From an uncultured Faecalibacterium sp. (lineage in GTDB: Bacteria > Bacillota > Clostridia > Oscillospirales > Ruminococcaceae), in the NCBI GenBank assembly GCA_934525325.1, contig CAKSZE010000040.1, forward strand, positions 1-14,322: a stretch of DNA of 14,322 nt, written 5' to 3'. The notes beneath the pieces are model-generated. The model was not told the origin of the DNA. It ran no database searches and saw only the letters and a list, made by a program, of their open reading frames with translations. How positions within the stretch are numbered: position 1 is the first letter of the stretch; the number at the start of each line of letters is the position of its first letter. A program made the translations under genes and the position numbers. Positions 7,289 through 13,262 of this stretch are shown here, in pieces.

Positions 7289-7614
7289 CAGCAGTTCAGA
7301 TGGGGCTTACCATTGCGGTGTGCACCGCCGCCACCATGCTTACCCGTTTTTTGCCGTTTCTGATCTTTTCCAGCAAGGAGCAGCAGCCGCCGGAGGTGGT
7401 GCGGTATCTGGGGCGGGTGCTGCCCGCCGCCATTTTCGGGATGCTCATCGTCTATTGCCTGAAAGGCGTCACCCCGTTCTCCGGCAGCCACGGCATCCCG
7501 GAAGCCCTTGCGCTGCTGGCTACCATTGCGCTGCATAAGTGGAAGCACCAGACCCTGCTCAGCGTGGCGGGGGGCACTTTTTGCTATGTACTGCTGGTGC
7601 AGCTGGTGTTCTGA
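7285..7614 (+). CDS. azlD: AzlD-family branched-chain amino-acid exporter, small subunit
   Basis: The 109-aa, very hydrophobic protein has about four membrane segments. It carries typical AzlD features: an early TRFLPF stretch (residues 20-25), YLGRVLPAAIFGMLIVYCL in the middle, and a final helix ending VLLVQLVF. It is translationally coupled to azlC by an ATGA overlap, with GGAGG at 7273-7277 inside the end of azlC. The in-frame reading upstream to 7171 lies wholly within azlC and is discarded. It ends ten bases from the convergent asparaginase gene; a run of six As follows the stop, but no clear terminator hairpin is seen there. Confidence 0.92.
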   Translation: MTAVQMGLTIAVCTAATMLTRFLPFLIFSSKEQQPPEVVRYLGRVLPAAIFGMLIVYCLKGVTPFSGSHGIPEALALLATIALHKWKHQTLLSVAGGTFCYVLLVQLVF

Positions 7615-7624
7615 AAAAAGCGGC

Positions 7625-8632
7625 TCAGTGGTAGAAGGTGTCAAAGTTCACCTGACGGTAGAACCGCTGCTGCAGCTGGTCAAAGCTTTCGCAGTTCTGT
7701 GCCAGCAGCCACATACTTTTGGTCACCACCGCCTCGATGGTCATATCGTGGGCTTCTAAAAAGCGGAAGCGGTTGCGCACCCGCTTGCCCACCTCGTACA
7801 CGCCCACATCGCTGCCCTCGTAGGTGACCTGCGTGGTCATGATGAGCACCTTATGGGTGGTCTCGTAGTCGCCCAGGCCTTCGGCAAAGGCGTCCATCAG
7901 CTGCTGCGGAATGCCGCCCACGCCGAAGCTTTCCACGATGACGCAGTCGTACAGGCGGAAGATCTCCGGGATGAGCGCCGGGGACATGCCCGGGGTCAGC
8001 TTGAGCAGGAATACCCGGCTGTCCAGCGTGCGGCTGAACTCCACCGGGCCGGTGGGCCACGGCGAGGGGATGTACCGCACCAGCCGGTCGCCCTGCACCA
8101 GCGCCAGCTCCGGGAAGTTGACCGACGCAAAGGCGTCGTAGCTGATGGTCTTGTTCTTCTTGGCGCGGGTGCCCGCGATGACGTGCCCGCCGAACACCAC
8201 CATCACGCCCCGGCTGCCCGGGTCGATGGCGCAGACTACGCTGTCCCGCAGGTTTTTCTTGGCATCCGTGATCTCGTTGGAGATGGGCTGCTGCGCGCCG
8301 GTAAGGATGATGGGCTTATCTGCGTTCTGGATGAGATAAGAGAGCGCCGCCGCAGAGTACGCCAGCGTATCCGTGCCGTGGCAGATGATAAAGCCGTCGT
8401 ACAAGGCGTAGTTTTCCTGAATGGCGCGTGCCATCATGAGCCAGTGCTCCTGCCCGAGGTCGGTGCTGTCGATGCTGCACAGCGCCAGCGTTTCCGGGCA
8501 GCACAGTTCCTTCAGTTCCGGCAGATGGGCAAGCAGCTCCTCGCTGGTAAGCACGGGTTTCAGCCCCTGCTGGGTGCGCACGCTGGCAATGGTGCCGCCG
8601 GTGGTGATAAAAAGCAGACGTTGTTTGGACAT
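7625..8632 (-). CDS. ansA: L-asparaginase, cytoplasmic type I
   Basis: It hydrolyses L-asparagine to aspartate and ammonia. The 335-aa product lacks a signal peptide, like the cytoplasmic type I enzymes of about 330-340 aa. The first catalytic motif TTGGTIAS is at 10-17 (nucleophile Thr14). The second, HGTDT, is at 85-89 (Thr87, Asp88). TGAQQPI at 111-117 and the DAKKNLRDS block at 123-131, which includes the catalytic-lysine region, are also present. An upstream in-frame ATG at 8683 adds 17 residues, but it falls on top of the predicted -10 box. The start is therefore taken at 8632, preceded by AGGGGG. The gene is convergent with azlD and divergent from the flavoprotein gene, sharing a 167-bp intergenic region with the latter. 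Confidence 0.93.
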   Translation of the reverse strand: MSKQRLLFITTGGTIASVRTQQGLKPVLTSEELLAHLPELKELCCPETLALCSIDSTDLGQEHWLMMARAIQENYALYDGFIICHGTDTLAYSAAALSYLIQNADKPIILTGAQQPISNEITDAKKNLRDSVVCAIDPGSRGVMVVFGGHVIAGTRAKKNKTISYDAFASVNFPELALVQGDRLVRYIPSPWPTGPVEFSRTLDSRVFLLKLTPGMSPALIPEIFRLYDCVIVESFGVGGIPQQLMDAFAEGLGDYETTHKVLIMTTQVTYEGSDVGVYEVGKRVRNRFRFLEAHDMTIEAVVTKSMWLLAQNCESFDQLQQRFYRQVNFDTFYH

Positions 8633-8673
8633 AAAGCAAAAGCCCCCTGTGGCAGTAATTTCAACATGACAAC

Positions 8674-8702
8674 AGTATAACACACGCCCCGGGGCTTGAA
8701 CA
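8674..8702 (-). promoter_or_regulatory. Promoter of the asparaginase gene
   Basis: On the minus strand the -10 is TATACT (8679 down to 8674). A weak -35 TGTTCA (8702 to 8697) gives a 17-bp spacer. The predicted start is near 8667, leaving a leader of about 35 bases. Confidence 0.6.
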
Positions 8703-8726
8703 GTGCCCGCCGCCCAAAAAGTTTTT

Positions 8727-8739
8727 GCGACCCGGTCAC
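8727..8739. promoter_or_regulatory. Candidate Crp/Fnr operator upstream of the flavoprotein gene
   Basis: The sequence GCGACCCGGTCAC is a 13-bp palindrome with one mismatch. Its centre, 8733, lies about 41 bp upstream of the predicted start (near 8774). That is the class II position used by CRP/FNR activators, in place of a -35 box. The 11-mer GACCCGGTCAC recurs at the same position before the thioredoxin gene. It is also about 66 bp upstream of the asparaginase start. The encoded Crp/Fnr protein is the natural candidate ligand (inference). Confidence 0.65.
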
Positions 8740-8767
8740 AGAAGTCTGTGCGGCTTTGGTGTATAAT
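8737..8767 (+). promoter_or_regulatory. Promoter (-10) of the flavoprotein/Crp operon with overlapping dyad
   Basis: The -10 is consensus TATAAT at 8762-8767, with no acceptable -35 at the right spacing (8739-8744 reads CAGAAG). A perfect inverted repeat CACAGA-AG-TCTGTG at 8737-8750 sits between the candidate operator and the -10 box. A GCGGCTT block at 8750-8756 is also found in the thioredoxin promoter. Confidence 0.7.
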
Positions 8768-8799
8768 AAGGGCAAAAGATCATGCAAAGGAGCAACACC

Positions 8800-9657
8800 A
8801 TGTCCAACATCGTTATCGTAGGTTCCGGCCCGGCGGGGGTATCCGCCGCCCTGTATGCCGTGCGCGCCGGGGTACAGACCACCGTGCTGACCAAGGGCTC
8901 CGGGGCGCTGGCACGCGCCGAAAAGATCGAAAATTATTACGGCTTTGCTCAGCCGGTCTCCGGGCCGGAACTGGAACGCCGCAGCATCGAGAACGCCCGG
9001 CGGCTGGGGGTGCAGTTCGTGCAGACCGAAGCTGTGGGGCTGACATGGACCGACCGCCTGACCGTGGAAACGCTGGCGGGCGCGTACCCGGCAGATGCGG
9101 TCATTCTGGCCACCGGCGCTTCCCGCGCGGTGCCCCGCATCCCGGGGCTGACCGGGCTGGAGGGCCACGGCGTGAGCTGGTGCGCCGCCTGCGATGCCTT
9201 TTTCTACCGCGGCAAGGACGTGGCGGTGCTGGGCAGCGGCGAGTACGCCCTGCACGAGGTGCAGGCGCTTTTGCCGGTGGTGAAAAGCGTCACCCTGCTG
9301 ACGGACGGCGCAGCCCTGACCGCAGACTTCCCGCCCGAGGTGACCGTCTGCACCCAAAAGGTGGAAGCCATTCTGGGCGAGCAGACCGTCACCGGCGTGC
9401 AGCTGGCAGGCGGCGCGGTGCGGGAGGTGTCCGGCGTATTTGTGGCGCTGGGCGTGGCGGGCAGCACCGCACTGGCCCGGAAGCTGGGCGCTGCCGTAGA
9501 GGGCAGCCGCATCGTGGTGGACGACAAAATGCAGACCACCGTGCCCGGCCTGTACGCCGCCGGGGACTGCACCGGCGGGCTGTTGCAGGTGGCAAAGGCT
9601 GTCTATGAGGGCGCACTGGCGGGCACGGAAGCCGCCAAGGCGCTGCGAAAGGGGTGA
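8800..9657 (+). CDS. Thioredoxin-reductase-like FAD oxidoreductase lacking NADPH motifs
   Basis: This is a low-molecular-weight thioredoxin reductase family flavoprotein, 285 aa versus about 310-320 for TrxB. The FAD motif GSGPAG is at 8-13, the redox CxxC (CAACD) at 128-132, and the C-terminal FAD motif YAAGDCT at 252-258. The second nucleotide-binding site is unusual: GSGEYA at 145-150 replaces GGGNSA, and the downstream HRR-x-x-FRA stretch that contacts NADPH phosphate is missing (LLTDGAAL instead). It may therefore use another donor, for example ferredoxin as in clostridial ferredoxin-dependent flavin thioredoxin reductases (inference). The ATG at 8800 follows AAGGAG (8787-8792); the in-frame ATG at 8782 precedes that site and is rejected. 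The next gene starts five bases after the stop. A thioredoxin gene nearby is the likely partner. Confidence 0.85.
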   Translation: MSNIVIVGSGPAGVSAALYAVRAGVQTTVLTKGSGALARAEKIENYYGFAQPVSGPELERRSIENARRLGVQFVQTEAVGLTWTDRLTVETLAGAYPADAVILATGASRAVPRIPGLTGLEGHGVSWCAACDAFFYRGKDVAVLGSGEYALHEVQALLPVVKSVTLLTDGAALTADFPPEVTVCTQKVEAILGEQTVTGVQLAGGAVREVSGVFVALGVAGSTALARKLGAAVEGSRIVVDDKMQTTVPGLYAAGDCTGGLLQVAKAVYEGALAGTEAAKALRKG

Positions 9658-9662
9658 GTCGT

Positions 9663-10349
9663 ATGGCAGAAACATCTCCGCACGCCCGGTGTCTGGCCTG
9701 TGCGTTCCCGTTCTGGGAGCAGCTGACCCCGGAAGAGCAGGAGCGGCTGTGCCGCTTTACCCGCCCGGTGCACTATGCCAAGGGCGCACGGGTGCACAGC
9801 CCGCTGGAAAGCTGCGTGGGCATTCTGCTGCTGCGCAGCGGGCAGCTGCGCTCCTATCTGCTGTCGGAGGACGGCAGGGACGTGACGCTGTACCGCCTGT
9901 TCGGCGGGGAGGTGTGCATTCTGTCTGCCTCCTGCGTGATGGATGCGGTGAACATCGACCTCTACATCGACGCCGAGGAGGACACCGAAGCGCTGTGCAT
10001 CAGCGCGGGCATCTTCCGGCAGCTGATGCAGGAGAACGTCTATGTGCGCTGCTACGCCTACCAGATGACGGCAGAGCGCTTTTCCGACACCATGTGGACG
10101 ATGCAGCAGATTTTATTTATGAGCGCCGACCGGCGGCTGGCGATCTTTCTGACCGACGAGCTTGCCAAGACCGGCGGCGCGGACGTCCGCATGACCCACG
10201 ACCAGATGGCAAAGTACATGGGCTCTGCCCGCGAGGTGGTGAGCCGGATGCTCAAATACTTTGCGCAGGAGGGCTTGGTACGGCTGTACCGCGGCGGCGT
10301 GCAGGTGTTGGACAAGCAAAAGCTGCAGGCGCTGGCAAGAGGAGAATAA
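9663..10349 (+). CDS. Cysteine-rich Crp/Fnr-family transcriptional regulator
   Basis: The 228-aa product has a cyclic-nucleotide-type beta-roll sensor at about 15-120, a long dimerisation helix at about 125-155 and a C-terminal winged helix-turn-helix at about 160-225. The recognition helix reads GSAREVVSRMLKYF (187-200). R190, E191 and R195 correspond to the CRP residues that read GTGA. Eight cysteines (10, 13, 30, 51, 85, 91, 112, 130) include an N-terminal C-x2-C and a GGEVCILSASC segment, suggesting redox or metal sensing rather than cAMP; the sensed signal is unknown. The ATG at 9663 with AGGGG at 9650-9654 is preferred over the GTG at 9654, which overlaps that site. Co-transcribed with the preceding reductase, it probably autoactivates this operon and the thioredoxin gene through the shared palindromes (inference). 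Confidence 0.9.
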   Translation: MAETSPHARCLACAFPFWEQLTPEEQERLCRFTRPVHYAKGARVHSPLESCVGILLLRSGQLRSYLLSEDGRDVTLYRLFGGEVCILSASCVMDAVNIDLYIDAEEDTEALCISAGIFRQLMQENVYVRCYAYQMTAERFSDTMWTMQQILFMSADRRLAIFLTDELAKTGGADVRMTHDQMAKYMGSAREVVSRMLKYFAQEGLVRLYRGGVQVLDKQKLQALARGE

Positions 10350-10449
10350 GCGCCGCTTCTTTTGCGCGGGGACGATTTGGAATGCGCTCCTCTAATATAT
10401 TCGCTGTTGACCGCAAGCTGGCCATTGCAGGCCGGTTCCACCTTGCAAC

Positions 10450-10497
10450 AAAAAATGAGATAGGCCGCCCCTTTCGGGGAAGTCTATCTCATTTTTT
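10450..10497. terminator. Bidirectional terminator between crp-like and trx genes
   Basis: A perfect outer stem of 14 bp (AAAAAATGAGATAG at 10450-10463, CTATCTCATTTTTT at 10484-10497) encloses an inner CCCC-TTT-CGGGG hairpin. It serves the convergent regulator and thioredoxin genes. The 100 bases between the regulator stop and this stem (10350-10449) show no ORF, promoter or other structure I can support. Confidence 0.85.
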
Positions 10498-10541
10498 TCG
10501 TTGGGACTATTTTGCAGCAGCCCTGCGTGCAAAACGATAAT

Positions 10542-10850
10542 TCAGCCCAGCAGCTCCAGCACACCGGCCTTGGGGCGTGCGCCCACAGCCTGACGCACCA
10601 GCTTGCCCTGCTCGAACACCAGCAGAGTGGGGATGCTCATCACCCCGAACTGTGCCGCCAAGTCCGGCTGCTCGTCCACGTTCACCTTGCCCACCTTGAC
10701 GTCGGTGCGCTCCTCGGCTACCTCGTCCACCACAGGGCTCAGCATCCGGCAGGGGCCGCACCAGCTGGCCCAGAAGTCCAGCAGAACGGGCTTTTCGCTG
10801 TGGAGCACTTCCTGTGCAAAGTTTTCCTTGGTAATGTTGATGACTGCCAT
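10542..10850 (-). CDS. trxA: Thioredoxin
   Basis: This is a cytosolic disulfide reductant of 102 aa, close to the typical 105-110. It has the active-site WCGPC at 30-34, the buried acid in LLDFWASW at 23-30 and the cis-proline SIPT at 72-75, followed by a normal C-terminal helix. The start at 10850 follows a consensus AGGAGG eight bases upstream; a longer in-frame reading to 10892 lies upstream of this site and is rejected. It is a single-gene unit whose promoter closely resembles that of the reductase/Crp operon, so it is probably the substrate of that reductase and co-regulated with it. Confidence 0.96.
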   Translation of the reverse strand: MAVINITKENFAQEVLHSEKPVLLDFWASWCGPCRMLSPVVDEVAEERTDVKVGKVNVDEQPDLAAQFGVMSIPTLLVFEQGKLVRQAVGARPKAGVLELLG

Positions 10851-10893
10851 ATTTTTTCCCTCCTGAATGGGTGTTGTGTTTACTGACAGCATC

Positions 10894-10899
10894 AGTATA
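10894..10899 (-). promoter_or_regulatory. -10 box of the thioredoxin promoter
   Basis: TATACT reads on the minus strand, with a predicted start near 10887 and no acceptable -35 box. A small dyad ACTGA-CAGCA-TCAGT (10882-10896) overlaps the start. The region from here to 10935 aligns with 8727-8767 at about 32 of 41 positions with a one-base gap. Confidence 0.7.
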
Positions 10900-10922
10900 C
10901 CCCATAAGCCGCCCGCTTTTCC

Positions 10923-10935
10923 GTGACCGGGTCAC
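10923..10935. promoter_or_regulatory. Candidate Crp/Fnr operator upstream of trxA
   Basis: A perfect 13-bp palindrome, GTGACC-C-GGTCAC on the trx sense strand. Its centre, 10929, lies about 42 bp upstream of the predicted thioredoxin start, the same geometry as the 8727-8739 site. The half-site GTGA matches what a CRP-like R-E...R recognition helix reads, although the spacing between the GTGA halves is 5 rather than CRP's usual 6. Confidence 0.7.
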
Positions 10936-10943
10936 GCAGGGGC

Positions 10944-10982
10944 AAAAAGCCCGGAGCAGGAAGAAAAAAGACTGCTCCGGGC
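10944..10982 (-). terminator. Terminator of the exported flavin reductase gene
   Basis: A perfect 11-bp stem (GCCCGGAGCAG at 10949-10959, CTGCTCCGGGC at 10972-10982) has a 12-base loop. On the minus strand it is followed by five Ts (10948-10944). It lies 27 bases after the gene's stop codon and only eight bases from the thioredoxin operator, so it insulates the trx promoter. Confidence 0.88.
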
Positions 10983-11009
10983 GGGGGATGGTTCAGTTAT
11001 TGCAGGGCA

Positions 11010-13070
11010 TCAGATGCTCTGCATGGCGTTCTTGCCTGCCACATAGCCGTAGTACATGGCCATGGAGTGGCTCACGCCCTTCAGGCCGATGGGGTACTCG
11101 GTGGCAAAGCGGTTGCCCTGCACGTTGCCTGCCACATACAGGCCGGGGATGACGTTGCGGTCGGCATCGAAGGTGTGGCAGTTCTCGTCGCTTTCCAGAC
11201 CGCCGATGCACACCAGCAGCAGTGCGGTGGTGAACTTGTCGGCATAGAAGGGGCCGTTCTCCACTGCCCACATACGGGATGCGGGCTTGTGGAAGTCCTC
11301 ATCGTAGCCGTCCTTGGCCAGCTGGTTGTAGCGCTGGATGGACTCCAGTGCAGTCTGCTGTGCAGCGGTGTCGTCCGGGTAGATCTTGGCGACCAGCTCT
11401 TCCAGCGTGTCGGCCTTGACAGCGCGGCCATCGGCTACGGCAGCTTCCAGCTGATAGGGGCTCTTGTAGTTGCGGTAGGTCGGGTTGTTCTTGGGGCCGT
11501 CTGCCTCGCTGGCATAGTCCTCGTAGTAGCAGGCACCACCGTGGGCTGCCGGCATATAGGGCAGCTGCTCGGGCCAGTTGGCGTCAAAGATCTGCCAGCT
11601 CTCGCGGTTCTTCTGCAGCTCGACCTGATTTTCCAGCTGCTGGCCGGGCAGGTCCTCGTTCATGAAGCGCTTGCCGTTCATGTCCAGATTCAGGAAACCC
11701 GCATTGCCCATAACGCCGACGCCGCTCAGGTCTGCACCGCCGCCCATGTGATGGATCATGGGTGCGTGGCTCTGCTGCACCTGTGCACCAGCCCACATAC
11801 CCAGCTGGATGCCGTCGCCCTGATTGGTAAAGTTGCCCTCCACGTCCACGTTGGTAAACAGGCACTGGATGTTGTTCTCGATGACCTCCGGGCAGAAATG
11901 CTGCAGCATTTTGGTGTTCTGGGAGTAATCGCCGGTGGACAGAATGACGCCCTTGGCGGCGTTGCACTTGATGTACTCACCGGTGGCGGCATCGCGGGCA
12001 TACAGACCTACGCAGCGGCCGTCCTCCATGATGAGCTTTTCCACAAAGCAGCCGTAGAAGGTATCCACGTTGCCGGTATCCACAGCCTTCTGCATATTGG
12101 CATTGACGGTGACGGACTGGTTGGGCAGGAACTCCACAGAGGTGGGGTAGCAGGGGAAGCGCTCCTGTGTCCAGTCGTAGTGCTCGGGCAGCGGGTAGAA
12201 GATGGGGATCAGGAAGTTGTTTGCGTTTTCATCGGGGATGGCGCTGCGGGTGGTCTCGGCGTAGTACAGATCCGGGTTTGCTTCTACCCACCAGTCAAAG
12301 GTCTCGCCGATGTTGTGCGCCCACTTGCTCATAATGGAGCGCTTGCAGCGGTAGGTGCTCTCCACCATGTGAGAATCGATGATCTCGTCGATCTGCTCAC
12401 GGGTCCAGGTGTTGCGGCCCCACTTGGCCTGCACATTGCCGTTGATGACGGCATACTCGCCGCTGCGGCACTGGGGACCGTCAGCCTTTTCAAAGGCTGC
12501 CACCTTGCCGCCGTCCTCGGCGATGCTGCGCACGGCTGCCACACCGGCAATGCCGCAGCCCACCACAGCCACATCCACGTCCACCGTCTTGGTGACCTTG
12601 CTCTCGTCGATCTCGGGAGCTTCGCCCAGCCAGTCGTTCTCCGAAGCAGCGGCGGTATTCCCGTCCTCGGTCTTTACGCCCATGGCCTGCTCGATGCAGC
12701 TGGCGGCAGCCTTCTTGACGGCATTAGTGGTGACGGTAGCGCCGGAGATGTTGTCGATCTCGGCGTTCTGGGCGGTCATCAGCGCTTCCTGCAGGGTGGG
12801 AGCAGCCACGCCGCCGATGCTCTCGGTCTCGTTGGAAGCGTCCACCACCACATCGGTGATGGCGGTCTCGCTGAAGGTCATGGTGACCTTCACCTCACCG
12901 ATGCCGGTGGCAGTGCCGGTGTAGGTGCCGGGGGTGTAAATCGCATCACCGGAAGCGGCGGTGCTGGAAGAAGCTGCGGAGTTGCAGGCAGCCAGTGCGC
13001 CTGCGGTGACGCCGCTCATGGCGGCGGCTGCGGCAACCTTTAAAAAGCCCTTACGAGAGATCTTTTCCAT
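11010..13070 (-). CDS. Exported FMN/FAD flavoprotein reductase (fumarate-reductase-like, lipoprotein)
   Basis: The 686-aa product begins with a lipoprotein signal: SRKGFLK at 5-11, an Ala-rich hydrophobic stretch and lipobox LAAC with Cys29. The charged motif resembles a Tat signal but has Arg-Lys, not Arg-Arg. An FMN_bind domain follows (about 45-130) with the flavinylation motif DNISGAT at 106-112; Thr112 is the predicted site of covalent FMN attachment by an ApbE-type enzyme, not encoded here. The FAD_binding_2 domain starts with VVGCGIAG at 169-176 and ends IPGLYVAGNV...YPIGLKG...AMYYGYVAG. The fumarate reductase NRLGG arginine motif is absent, so fumarate is an unlikely substrate. The end resembles ketosteroid dehydrogenase-type members. 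It probably reduces an extracellular electron acceptor of unknown identity. The start at 13070 follows AAGGAG seven bases upstream. Divergent LysR gene. Confidence 0.88.
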   Translation of the reverse strand: MEKISRKGFLKVAAAAAMSGVTAGALAACNSAASSSTAASGDAIYTPGTYTGTATGIGEVKVTMTFSETAITDVVVDASNETESIGGVAAPTLQEALMTAQNAEIDNISGATVTTNAVKKAAASCIEQAMGVKTEDGNTAAASENDWLGEAPEIDESKVTKTVDVDVAVVGCGIAGVAAVRSIAEDGGKVAAFEKADGPQCRSGEYAVINGNVQAKWGRNTWTREQIDEIIDSHMVESTYRCKRSIMSKWAHNIGETFDWWVEANPDLYYAETTRSAIPDENANNFLIPIFYPLPEHYDWTQERFPCYPTSVEFLPNQSVTVNANMQKAVDTGNVDTFYGCFVEKLIMEDGRCVGLYARDAATGEYIKCNAAKGVILSTGDYSQNTKMLQHFCPEVIENNIQCLFTNVDVEGNFTNQGDGIQLGMWAGAQVQQSHAPMIHHMGGGADLSGVGVMGNAGFLNLDMNGKRFMNEDLPGQQLENQVELQKNRESWQIFDANWPEQLPYMPAAHGGACYYEDYASEADGPKNNPTYRNYKSPYQLEAAVADGRAVKADTLEELVAKIYPDDTAAQQTALESIQRYNQLAKDGYDEDFHKPASRMWAVENGPFYADKFTTALLLVCIGGLESDENCHTFDADRNVIPGLYVAGNVQGNRFATEYPIGLKGVSHSMAMYYGYVAGKNAMQSI

Positions 13071-13133
13071 CTTGTTTCTCCTTTTTTATGTTCCTTCTTT
13101 TTCGTGTGTGCGGGATTTTTTATCCCTGCCCTC

Positions 13134-13157
13134 AGTTAGTATAAAATATAACGAACT
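13134..13157 (-). promoter_or_regulatory. Flavin reductase -10 box with overlapping inverted repeat
   Basis: On the minus strand TATACT (13143 to 13138) is the likely -10 box, with no good -35 box (TTCTCT at the expected place). An imperfect inverted repeat AGTTAGT-N10-ACGAACT (13134-13157) covers it and could be an operator. The 5' leader also holds a small GGGAT/ATCCC hairpin at 13112-13126. Confidence 0.5.
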
Positions 13158-13174
13158 AAAAGAGAAACAAAAGA

Positions 13175-13195
13175 TTTTTGCAAGTGTGATAAAAA
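13175..13195. promoter_or_regulatory. Possible LysR T-N11-A box
   Basis: TTTTT (13175-13179) and AAAAA (13191-13195) flank exactly 11 bases, fitting the T-N11-A spacing of LysR-type sites. The centre lies about 54 bp upstream of the flavin reductase start and about 49 bp upstream of the LysR gene start. A/T runs carry little information, so this is tentative. Confidence 0.3.
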
Positions 13196-13198
13196 ACG

Positions 13199-13227
13199 TT
13201 TATAACCCCGGCGTTCTGTGCTATACT
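13199..13227 (+). promoter_or_regulatory. Promoter of the LysR gene
   Basis: -35 TTTATA (13199-13204), 17-bp spacer and -10 TATACT (13222-13227). The predicted start is near 13234, giving a short leader containing the ribosome site. Confidence 0.65.
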
Positions 13228-13262
13228 GGTGCTGTACACCGCAGAAAGGAGAAGCCTTAGCC

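Noticed and set aside
8633..8683. N-terminal extension of the asparaginase
   Set aside because: The upstream ATG lies in the -10 box region and the family's conserved start region begins right at the downstream Met.
10350..10449. Possible small gene between the regulator and its terminator
   Set aside because: No ORF with a ribosome site and no RNA structure could be found; it reads as plain 3' untranslated sequence.
10923..13043. 706-codon open frame on the plus strand
   Set aside because: It is antisense to the flavin reductase gene and composed of mirrored G/C-rich codons, with no recognisable domain; the minus-strand frame has a clear signal peptide, FMN and FAD motifs, ribosome site and terminator.
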